Positions 5,882-11,796 of a DNA stretch of 11,796 bases are shown here, in pieces; the first letter of the stretch is position 1, and the number at the start of each line of letters is the position of its first letter. Location of the stretch: NCBI GenBank assembly GCA_041685075.1, contig JAWLGN010000169.1, positions 1 to 11,796 on the forward strand, in the 5' to 3' direction. This stretch comes from JAMCRM01 sp041685075 (GTDB lineage Bacteria; Acidobacteriota; Terriglobia; Bryobacterales; Bryobacteraceae). The notes beneath the pieces were generated by a model. It did not search any database, was not told where the DNA came from, and worked only from the letters and a program-made list of their open reading frames with translations. Position numbers and translations under genes: made by a program.

Positions 5882-8143
5882 ATGCCCTTTCCACGACGCC
5901 TTCTGGCCCTGTTGCTTACCTCGCTGGCCGCGGCCGGCACTTCCGGGTGCGCCCGCTCGCCGGAGGAGCAGGAGGCGCGATTCCTGGACCGCGGCAAGAA
6001 ACGGCTGGAAGAGCGCGACTATACCCGTGCCGTGCTGGAGTTAAACAACGCGCTTCGGGCTAATCCCCAAAACCCCGAGACGCATTACCAGATGGGCATG
6101 GCATACCTGGGTTCGGGCCGCGTCCGAGAGGGAGCCACGCACCTGCAGAAGGCCGTCTCCCTGGACCCCGGGCATTCCGCCGCGCAGCTCAAGCTGGCGG
6201 AACTGATGCTCCTCTCGCGGGACGAAAGTCTTGTGCCGGATGTGGAAGAGAAGGTCCAGGACGTACTGCAGGTGGATCCGGAGAACAGCCAGGCGCTATT
6301 CGTCCTGGCGGCCTCCCAGGTGCGGTCGGGAAAACCGCAGGAGGCCGAGAAGTACCTGCGGCAGGCACTGGAGAAATCGCCGGCGCACCTCAGATCGTCG
6401 CTGGCCCTGGCCCAGATGAAGATCGGGGAAAAGGACCTCGCGGGCGCTGAAGCCGTCCTGGCCGAGGCCGTCCGGCAGGACCCTCATAGCACCGACGCGC
6501 TGGTGGCCCTGGGGGTCTTCTACGCCGCGACGGGAAAGCCCGCGGAGGCGGAAGCGCGTTTCCGGCAGGCGTTGGCGGCGGACGCGAAGTGCGCGCCGGC
6601 GCTGCTCCAGCTTGCCGCGCTCGAAGTGCGCCAGGGGAAAAAGCAGGAGGCCGAACAGTCGTACCGGCAGCTCTCTACGTTGGGCCTCGAAGAGTTCCAG
6701 CCGGCGCTGGGCATCCACTACATCCAGGAGGGGCGCCTGGATGAGGCCATCGCCGAGTTCGAGCGCCTGGCGAAGGCCAACCATCAGGACCGCGCCGCCC
6801 GCAGCCGCCTGGCAGCGGCCTATATTGCCGCCCATCGCATCACCGATGCGGAAAGGCTCTTGGGAGATGCTCTCAAGCGCAACCCGAAAGACGTGGACGC
6901 CCTGGTGCAGCGCGCCGGGCTGTACCTGCGCGGCGGCGATGCGGAGAAGGCCCGCAACGACATGTCGGCGGTCCTCAAGCTCCGGCCGGATTCCGCCGAA
7001 GCGCATTTCCTCATGGCCGCCGTGCACAAGGCCACCCGCACGGCGTTTCAACACCGCCAGGAATTGAACGAGGCGCTCCGGTTCGATCCGGCATACCTGC
7101 CCGCGCGGCTGGACCTCGCCGCGGCGCTGGTCGCAGGCGGCGAGGCGAAGGCGGCGCTGGATCTGCTCGACGCCGCGCCTGAACCCCAGAAGCAGTCGCT
7201 CCCGCTGCAGGTGGCCCGCAATTGGGCGCTCATCGGGGCGGGCGATGCCGACGGAGCACGGAAGCTGGTCGAAGCGCTGCTGGCCCACACGAAAACCCCG
7301 GACCTTCTGCTGCAAGACGCGGTGTTGAAGGCGGCGGCGAAGAACTGGACCGGCGCTCGCACCGCGGCCGAGGAGATCCTCGACGCGAACCCAAAGGATT
7401 TGCGGGCACTGCGCCTGCTCGCCGGCGTCTATGCCGCCCAGAAGCAGATCGCCGCCGGGACGGAAAAACTGAAGCAGTACGCCACCCGCAGCCCCAACTC
7501 GCCCCCTGTGCAGATCCTGTATGCGCGATGGCTTCTCGAAGCCGGGCATCCCGCCGAGGCGAGGGCGGCGCTGGAAGCGGTGAAGGCCACCCCGGCGGTT
7601 CTGCTTCTGGCGCAAATGGACGTGCGGGAGGGCCGGCTGGACACGGCGCGCCAGAGGGTCCGGAACCTGCTCGCCGCAAACGAGAACGACCTCGCGGGCC
7701 GGCTCTTGCTGGCCGGCATCGAGGAGAAATCCGGCAACCGGACCCAAGCCATAGCGGAATACGGCAAGGTGCTTCAGGCCGATCCGTCGAATGTGGTGGC
7801 GCTGAACAACCTGGCCTACAACCTGGCCGCCGACGGCAGCCGGCTGGACGAGGCGCTCCGGCATGCGCAGACGGCCATCGCGCTCGCGCCGGAAAGCGCC
7901 GCCGTGATGCACACTCTGGGGTGGATCTACTACCGCAAGGGCCTCTACAGGCTGGCGCTTCCGCAGTTCGAGAACGCCGTGACGAAGGAGCCCCGGCCGC
8001 TTCGGAAGCTCCACCTGGGAATGACGTATCTCCGCTTGGGAGACCAGCGGGGCGGGCAACAATGGGTTAGCGAAGCGCTCACCGCGGATCCGAATCTCCC
8101 CGAAGCGGCGGAGGCGCTGCAACTGGTTGCCGCGGCGAAGTAA
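5882..8143 (+). CDS. Long TPR-repeat lipoprotein, PrsT-like
   Basis: 753 residues. An N-terminal export signal ends at a possible lipobox with C23 (TSGC), so it is probably anchored in a membrane facing the periplasm. The remainder is a nearly continuous array of tetratricopeptide repeats (roughly twenty of 34 residues), with typical W/L-G-A-P spacing such as ALVALGVFYAATGKPAEAEA and ALNNLAYNLAADG. The middle section (about 430-560) is less regular. This matches the PEP-CTERM/XrtA system TPR lipoprotein (PrsT) family, thought to act as a scaffold in exopolysaccharide assembly; it is somewhat shorter than the longest members. Translation is probably coupled to the export gene 5 bases upstream, since its own ribosome binding site is weak. 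The second TPR gene at 11014 is a paralogue that aligns from the N-terminus. Confidence 0.9.
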   Translation: MPFPRRLLALLLTSLAAAGTSGCARSPEEQEARFLDRGKKRLEERDYTRAVLELNNALRANPQNPETHYQMGMAYLGSGRVREGATHLQKAVSLDPGHSAAQLKLAELMLLSRDESLVPDVEEKVQDVLQVDPENSQALFVLAASQVRSGKPQEAEKYLRQALEKSPAHLRSSLALAQMKIGEKDLAGAEAVLAEAVRQDPHSTDALVALGVFYAATGKPAEAEARFRQALAADAKCAPALLQLAALEVRQGKKQEAEQSYRQLSTLGLEEFQPALGIHYIQEGRLDEAIAEFERLAKANHQDRAARSRLAAAYIAAHRITDAERLLGDALKRNPKDVDALVQRAGLYLRGGDAEKARNDMSAVLKLRPDSAEAHFLMAAVHKATRTAFQHRQELNEALRFDPAYLPARLDLAAALVAGGEAKAALDLLDAAPEPQKQSLPLQVARNWALIGAGDADGARKLVEALLAHTKTPDLLLQDAVLKAAAKNWTGARTAAEEILDANPKDLRALRLLAGVYAAQKQIAAGTEKLKQYATRSPNSPPVQILYARWLLEAGHPAEARAALEAVKATPAVLLLAQMDVREGRLDTARQRVRNLLAANENDLAGRLLLAGIEEKSGNRTQAIAEYGKVLQADPSNVVALNNLAYNLAADGSRLDEALRHAQTAIALAPESAAVMHTLGWIYYRKGLYRLALPQFENAVTKEPRPLRKLHLGMTYLRLGDQRGGQQWVSEALTADPNLPEAAEALQLVAAAK

Positions 8144-8191
8144 GCCAAGCCTGCTCTTACAAATGCGGCGGCAGCCTCGACACCGCGCGGT

Positions 8192-8216
8192 CCCGAAGAA
8201 TCGGGTTTCTTCCCGA
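8192..8216 (+). terminator. Possible terminator or attenuator with alternative hairpins
   Basis: CCCGA (8192-8196), TCGGG (8201-8205) and CCCGA (8212-8216) are arranged so that the middle element can pair with either flank. The first hairpin is followed by TTTCTT (8206-8211), like a weak intrinsic terminator after the TPR gene. A third pairing, GAAGAA (8195-8200) with TTCTTC (8207-8212), is also possible. The stems are only 5-6 bp, so this is tentative. Confidence 0.4.
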
Positions 8217-8318
8217 GCTTTCGTGCACCCGCCAACCCGCCCTGGCGGCTAAACCCTATGAAATGCTGGGCCACCACTTTGGACGCGGGCGTGCATTGCG
8301 CTTTCGCGGGAGATACTT

Positions 8319-8975
8319 GTGAAGAGAGCTTCGCTACTGATCGCTGCGATGGCCCTGGCCGTTCCGCTGGCCCAGGCCGACAGCTACATTTTTGACTTGA
8401 CCTTCGAGTTCACCGGCGGCACGCCGCCGGTCGGCACGGCACCCTGGCTCCGCGCCACCGTGACCGACACCGCACTAAACACAGTCGAACTGAAAATGGA
8501 AGCGCTGAACCTGACCGGCAGTGAGTTCGTGTCGAAATGGTATTTCAATCTGGATCCCTTCGCTGCAGGCCCTTCCGCATCTTATGGCAGCGGTGTGATG
8601 GCCAGCGCGGTGAGTTTCGGCCTCGACGCTAACAAGTCGGGCGCAGGCCATTCTTTCGATCTCGTCTTCGCTTTCCCTACGGCAAACCAGGGCGGAAGGT
8701 TTGGCGCAGGATTGGAGTCGGTGTACACAATCACCGGCAGCGGAATCGACGCCGCCGACTTCCTCGCCTTCAGCCAGAAAAAGAACCAGACCGGCTTCGC
8801 CAGCGCCGCGCACGTTCAGAGCATCGGCACGAGTGGGAGCGGCAGCGGCTGGGTTGCGGGGCTCCCGGGCTACACTCCTCCGGATGATGTCGTCCCCGAG
8901 CCGACTTCAATCCTCTTACTGGGCACGGCGCTTGCCGGCCTGGTGTACGGCTTGCGGAAACGGCAATCCGCTTAG
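8319..8975 (+). CDS. PEP-CTERM sorting-domain protein, likely exosortase substrate
   Basis: 218 residues. A Sec signal peptide (about 1-20, ending AQA) is followed by a Ser/Gly/Thr-rich beta-strand-like body without cysteines. The C-terminus has all three PEP-CTERM parts: the motif VPEP (P193-E194-P195), a hydrophobic segment (about 198-212), and the basic end RKRQ. In established models the exosortase recognises this tail and cleaves near the PEP motif, releasing or attaching the protein at the cell surface. The start is GTG at 8319 with GGGAGA five bases upstream. The body is not a family I can name. The gene has its own 175-base leader region and is followed by a strong terminator, so it can be a single transcription unit. 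Convergent to epsI and the exosortase, it is the only PEP-CTERM protein in view. Confidence 0.93.
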   Translation: MKRASLLIAAMALAVPLAQADSYIFDLTFEFTGGTPPVGTAPWLRATVTDTALNTVELKMEALNLTGSEFVSKWYFNLDPFAAGPSASYGSGVMASAVSFGLDANKSGAGHSFDLVFAFPTANQGGRFGAGLESVYTITGSGIDAADFLAFSQKKNQTGFASAAHVQSIGTSGSGSGWVAGLPGYTPPDDVVPEPTSILLLGTALAGLVYGLRKRQSA

Positions 8976-9003
8976 TATTTATCCGCCATTGCAGCTTGAT
9001 ATG

Positions 9004-9041
9004 ACCGGCCGCCGGTAGCCACCGGAGGCCGGTTGTTTTTT
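9004..9041 (+). terminator. Rho-independent terminator after the PEP-CTERM gene
   Basis: ACCGGCC (9004-9010) plus CCGGT (9012-9016) pair with ACCGG (9021-9025) plus GGCCGGT (9027-9033) across a four-base loop AGCC and one G-A mismatch: a 12-bp stem with mismatch. It is followed by TTGTTTTTT (9033-9041). The T-run is on the plus strand only, so it serves the PEP-CTERM gene and not epsI. Confidence 0.88.
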
Positions 9042-9245
9042 GTGCCGAGCATGTTCGACAGCTTGGGGTGAAGGTCCCTCGACACCCTGCCGGGCGAGCG
9101 GGCAAATGACCGCGCAACCGTAGCCATCAAAGGCACTGGCTTTGTCCCGCGTCGCGTGCGAAAGCGGGCGAGCTTACCTCGGGAGGTCTGCCGGCTGTCT
9201 GGAAACGGGGCTGAGGGTGAAGCGGCAGCGGATGCGTTGAATCGA

Positions 9246-9875
9246 TCATGGGCCGAAGCAGCGCTGGAGTTCGGGGATGACATCGGCGGCGAAAGAGGTG
9301 GCTGCTTCGGAGGCGCCGGGAAGGTCGGGAAGCGTAATCCTCACGATAGATCCCGCGGTCCTGCCGTCGAACAGGGCGTCCCGCACCAGCAGGATTTTGC
9401 CCAGGTATTCGCTGGCGATGATGCGCCCCCGGGACTGATACCAGTACAGCATCAGGTAACGCTGGCCGGCGTTTTGAATCGAGTATTGGTTGATTTTGGC
9501 CGGCTCGCCGTTGAAGGGCGCCGTTGCCGAGCCCTGCTTCCAGATCTCCCAGCCGCCGCCGGGCAGGCAGTGCTTGGGCGAGTGCATGCTTTCTCCGGCC
9601 CGCTGCTGGGCGTAGAACGCGACGAACAGGTCCAGTTGCCGGCCGTCCTTCATGTACGACCGGGAGATGTAGGAGGTGGGAGCCAGGGCGCGCAGAACCC
9701 CGGCGCCCAGTTCACTGGACTTGACTTCGGTCCAGCCGGCCAACTGGCGAGGAATGGTCTCGAGCGGCGCAGCCAGCGCGTCGGGCCGATCCCGCTCGTT
9801 CCAGGCCGCGATGCCCAAGGTGGCCCCCAACATCAATACCATGGCCGCGTAACGGCCGGAAACCACGCCTTTCAT
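9246..9875 (-). CDS. epsI: EpsI family exosortase-associated protein (DUF3485)
   Basis: 209 residues. One N-terminal membrane segment (about 9-25) anchors a periplasmic domain. The family signature is present: R92-A-G-E, then H98-S-P-K-H-C103-L-P-G-G-G-W109, matching the conserved Cys/Pro-Gly-Gly-Gly-Trp motif of EpsI proteins. In exosortase A-type systems EpsI is either a separate protein next to the exosortase or fused to its C-terminus; here it is separate. The biochemical role is not established, but the gene is a constant partner of the exosortase and exopolysaccharide production. I chose ATG at 9875 because it overlaps the exosortase stop (ATGA, four shared bases), a classic coupled arrangement. 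A longer frame extending back into the exosortase has no meaning as protein. Confidence 0.93.
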   Translation of the reverse strand: MKGVVSGRYAAMVLMLGATLGIAAWNERDRPDALAAPLETIPRQLAGWTEVKSSELGAGVLRALAPTSYISRSYMKDGRQLDLFVAFYAQQRAGESMHSPKHCLPGGGWEIWKQGSATAPFNGEPAKINQYSIQNAGQRYLMLYWYQSRGRIIASEYLGKILLVRDALFDGRTAGSIVRITLPDLPGASEAATSFAADVIPELQRCFGP

Positions 9876-10705
9876 GCGGCCCTCCTGCCGAAAGTTCGGT
9901 CCAGCAGCCAGGCCGCCCCGTAGAGTCCCGCAAAGCCGGCCACGAACACCAGCCAGCCCGAGAAAGAATGATAGAAACCCATGGCGTATTCGTAGTTGTA
10001 GTCCGCGATAATGGCGGTCCCGGTGACCCGCACGATGTTCACCGCGATCGACAATGGAATGGCGAAAAGAAACAGGACGGCTCGGGTACTGAGCCGCGAA
10101 CATTGCAGGAATCCGAGCAGCAGGCTGGCCACCAACAGGGCGGATAGAGAGTTAAGCCCGCTGCAGGCTTCCGCCACGCCCAGCGAAGTGCTGGCCAGTT
10201 GGATGATGTTGCCGTCGCGGTAAACGGAAATGCCCAACGCCTGGGCCGCGCGCGTCGAAACATCCGATGCCAGGAGTTGTAGCGGGGCGGCCAGCGTATT
10301 GAAAACCAGGGCGGGCAGCGGAACCATGGTGGCGAGCAGCAGAAACGGAAACGCCAGGGTTCGCAGCCGCGCCATCCCCCAGAACGTCCAGGTGATTCCT
10401 GCCAGCAGAAGGACAAACGATATGCGGGCCAGGAAGAACTCCGCCCCCAGCTTGCCGAGCAGGACGGTAAGGCAAGCGAACGCTATCAATGTAAGACCCC
10501 GGTTATCCGGTACAGCGGGCTGCGCCAGGGTGAGGCCGCGGCGCAGCCACGCGACATAGGCCGCGAGTGGGGGGATCAGCAGACCCTGGGACAGGCTGGG
10601 GACGGTCCACCAGTCTATGGCCATGTCCTTAAGAATCGGAGCGTATAGCACTGCCATGAGCACTACCGCCAGGGCCGTTTTTGGCGTCGTAAGCCTCGCC
10701 GGCAT
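9872..10705 (-). CDS. xrtA: Exosortase (XrtA-like transmembrane transpeptidase/protease)
   Basis: 277 residues from the chosen ATG, almost entirely membrane segments (about eight). The catalytic triad of the exosortase/archaeosortase family is complete: C181 in EACSGLNSL, R226 in NIVRVTG, and H246 in YHSFSGW. The enzyme recognises PEP-CTERM tails at the inner membrane, cleaves, and probably transfers the protein to a surface acceptor. The partner set around it (EpsI, PrsT-like TPR proteins, DUF3473 deacetylase, Wza-like exporter) is that of exosortase A, so the symbol xrtA is by context. The start is uncertain: ATG 10705 lies just before the first membrane segment, with GCGAG and GGAG upstream but spaced tightly; ATG 10741 and TTG 10807 in the same frame would add 12 or 34 residues. 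It is coupled to epsI by an ATGA overlap. Confidence 0.92.
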   Translation of the reverse strand: MPARLTTPKTALAVVLMAVLYAPILKDMAIDWWTVPSLSQGLLIPPLAAYVAWLRRGLTLAQPAVPDNRGLTLIAFACLTVLLGKLGAEFFLARISFVLLLAGITWTFWGMARLRTLAFPFLLLATMVPLPALVFNTLAAPLQLLASDVSTRAAQALGISVYRDGNIIQLASTSLGVAEACSGLNSLSALLVASLLLGFLQCSRLSTRAVLFLFAIPLSIAVNIVRVTGTAIIADYNYEYAMGFYHSFSGWLVFVAGFAGLYGAAWLLDRTFGRRAA

Positions 10706-10751
10706 CTCCGCTCGCTGTTTTTCTGTTGCCGTTGCCCACATGGATCGAATC

Positions 10752-10805
10752 GCGACTGCATTTACAGGGCCGCAGTGCCGCCGGCGCGCGCAGTCGCCGC
10801 ACTGC
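10752..10805. repeat. Two interleaved inverted repeats upstream of the exosortase
   Basis: GCGACTGC (10752-10759) and GCAGTCGC (10790-10797) are perfect 8-bp inverted repeats. GCAGTG (10772-10777) and CACTGC (10800-10805) form a second, 6-bp pair. The pairs interleave, so both hairpins could form together only as a pseudoknot-like shape. They sit between the divergent exosortase and second TPR genes, where an operator or leader RNA element is plausible. Confidence 0.4.
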
Positions 10806-10874
10806 AATCTTTGTGGCGCGGGCGCCTTCGCCCTCCCGGCGCCCTGGCCTGCGGCGCTCTACGGGCGTCGAGAT

Positions 10875-11003
10875 ATGTCCGGACAAAAAGTTTGGGAGCA
10901 GAAGCCGAAAGATTGGGATTTCTCCCATCTGCGCCGCAGCTATAAGACCCCGCACCTGCCCGTCTGCCCTTTGGACGGCAAATTGCCGATGCCCAAGGGA
11001 TAG
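10875..11003 (+). CDS. Possible 42-residue small protein upstream of second TPR gene
   Basis: A short ATG-initiated frame of 42 residues ends ten bases before the ATG of the second TPR lipoprotein. The product is hydrophilic and basic, with two Trp near the start (KVWEQKPKDWDF), one Cys, and a C-terminus rich in Pro, Gly and Lys. There is no signal peptide or membrane segment and I recognise no family. Composition is varied and unlike the Arg/Ala/Pro-rich antisense frames around it, and third-position GC is about 70%. Against it: the ribosome binding site is weak (CGAG) and the frame is short. It could be a coupled leader peptide for the TPR gene, a real small protein, or chance. Confidence 0.35.
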   Translation: MSGQKVWEQKPKDWDFSHLRRSYKTPHLPVCPLDGKLPMPKG

Positions 11004-11013
11004 GAGAGAAACA

Positions 11014-11796
11014 ATGAAAACCGGATCGCTGTCGTTCCGCAACGCAATCGTCTATCTCGTCTCGGCGCTCGTACTGGCGTGTTTCGCCTGCACTAGTCCT
11101 CCGGAGGTCAAGAGCGCCCGGCACATGGAAGCAGGCAAGAAACTGATGGCGAAGAACGATCCGGTGCGTGCGGCGCTCGAGTTTCGCAACGCCGTGCAGG
11201 CAACCCCCAAGAACGCGGACGCCTATTACCACCTCGGAATAGCGCTGCTGACTTCGGGAGATCTGCTGCAGGGGGTCAAGGCGCTTCGCGCGGCGCTCGA
11301 GCTGGATCCCGGGCACGCCGGCGCGCAACTCCGCATGGCCCAGTTGGAGGCCCTCTCCATCGACCAGGAGAATTGGGAGGCTGCGCGGGGGCGCCTGCAG
11401 GCTCTGCTCCAGGACGGGGAGGACAATCCGGAAGCGCTCCATACCCTGGCGCTCACGGAGTTGAAACTGGGGGAGCCCCAGGAGGCCATGCAGCACCTGA
11501 CGCAAGCCATCGCGGCGGCGCCGGCCGAGCTGGTGCTGGCCGCCACCCTGGCGCAGGTAAAGCTGCAGCAGAAAGATCCCGCGGGCGCAGAAACCGTCCT
11601 GGTGCAGGCCTGCCAAAACTCGCCGAAATCGGCCGACGCCGTGGTCCTGCTGGGCAGGTTCTACGGTTCTCAGAAACGATTCGCGGAAGCCGAACAGCAA
11701 TTCAAGCGGGCACTCGGCATGGAAGCCAACTACGGGCCGGCCCTCTTGAGTTTAGCCTCCCTCTATAGCGGGACCGGCCGCAAGCAGGAGGCGGAG
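11014..11796 (+). CDS. Second TPR-repeat lipoprotein, PrsT-like (3' end outside window)
   Basis: The first 261 codons of a gene that runs off the right edge. The start is ATG at 11014 with an excellent AGGAGAG at 11002-11008. The N-terminus is a signal sequence ending in a cysteine pair (C23 and C26); either may be the lipidated residue, and neither lipobox is perfect. From about residue 35 it is a continuous TPR array. It aligns almost without gaps to the TPR lipoprotein at 5882: both open with a Cys-then-charged linker, then blocks such as LELDPGHAGAQL here against SLDPGHSAAQL there, and DPAGAETVL against DLAGAEAVL. It is therefore a duplicated PrsT-like scaffold. It is divergent from the exosortase-epsI operon and may start another operon beyond the window. 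Confidence 0.9.
   Translation, partial: MKTGSLSFRNAIVYLVSALVLACFACTSPPEVKSARHMEAGKKLMAKNDPVRAALEFRNAVQATPKNADAYYHLGIALLTSGDLLQGVKALRAALELDPGHAGAQLRMAQLEALSIDQENWEAARGRLQALLQDGEDNPEALHTLALTELKLGEPQEAMQHLTQAIAAAPAELVLAATLAQVKLQQKDPAGAETVLVQACQNSPKSADAVVLLGRFYGSQKRFAEAEQQFKRALGMEANYGPALLSLASLYSGTGRKQEAE

Noticed and set aside
6296..8122. Very long minus-strand open frame of 608 residues antisense to the TPR gene.
   Set aside because: A shadow of the high-GC TPR gene: its translation is Arg/Gly/Gln-rich with no domain, while the plus strand has clear TPR repeats and a signal peptide.
8972..9283. Minus-strand frame of 103 residues downstream of epsI.
   Set aside because: Starts inside epsI, is Ser/Arg/Pro-rich with no domain, and runs through the plus-strand terminator; treated as chance or decayed repeat sequence.
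10706..10807. Exosortase start at TTG 10807, giving an N-terminus with a C-x2-C and a further Cys.
   Set aside because: The added residues are Arg/Cys-rich, come from the inverted-repeat region and precede the first membrane segment without any family match; ATG 10705 or 10741 is more likely.
1..11796. Search for tRNA or rRNA genes, CRISPR arrays, insertion sequences or toxin-antitoxin pairs.
   Set aside because: No cloverleaf-like sequence with a TTCGA arm, no regularly spaced repeats, no transposase motifs and no paired small toxin-like genes were seen.

Overview
The window is about 11.8 kb of GC-rich bacterial chromosome carrying part of an exosortase/PEP-CTERM surface-assembly locus with its exopolysaccharide partners. 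The gene families, the GTG/TTG starts, the high GC and the PEP-CTERM protein with a VPEP tail suggest a member of the Acidobacteriota (Solibacter/Bryobacter-like). That placement is an inference from gene style and has not been tested against a database.

Layout. Positions 1-202 are AT-rich and hold no gene I recognise. A PilZ-domain protein, a probable cyclic-di-GMP receptor, is on the minus strand (203-625). After a 370-base divergent spacer, a soluble histidine kinase (996-2252, TTG start) and an NtrC-type sigma-54 activator (2236-3705) overlap by 17 bases and form one two-component operon. Convergent with them is a polysaccharide deacetylase of the exosortase-associated NodB/DUF3473 type (3853-4761, minus). 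A 374-base spacer separates it from a plus-strand pair: a Wza-like polysaccharide export protein (5136-5876) and a long TPR lipoprotein of PrsT type (5882-8143), only 5 bases apart. Next is a small PEP-CTERM protein (8319-8975) closed by a strong intrinsic terminator. Convergent to it are the exosortase and EpsI genes on the minus strand (exosortase 10705-9872, EpsI 9875-9246, with an ATGA overlap). A divergent spacer with interleaved inverted repeats and a possible 42-residue ORF leads into a second TPR lipoprotein, paralogous to the first, which is cut by the window end.

How the parts work together (established families, inferred connection). The exosortase is expected to cleave and process proteins with a PEP-CTERM tail at the inner membrane. 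The PEP-CTERM protein here is an obvious local candidate substrate. EpsI, the TPR lipoproteins, the deacetylase and the export protein are the usual exopolysaccharide-assembly companions of exosortase A-type systems. The two-component pair and PilZ protein are plausible regulators, but nothing in the sequence proves they control this locus. Glycosyltransferases, chain-length determinant and tyrosine-kinase genes normally present in such clusters are not in this window.
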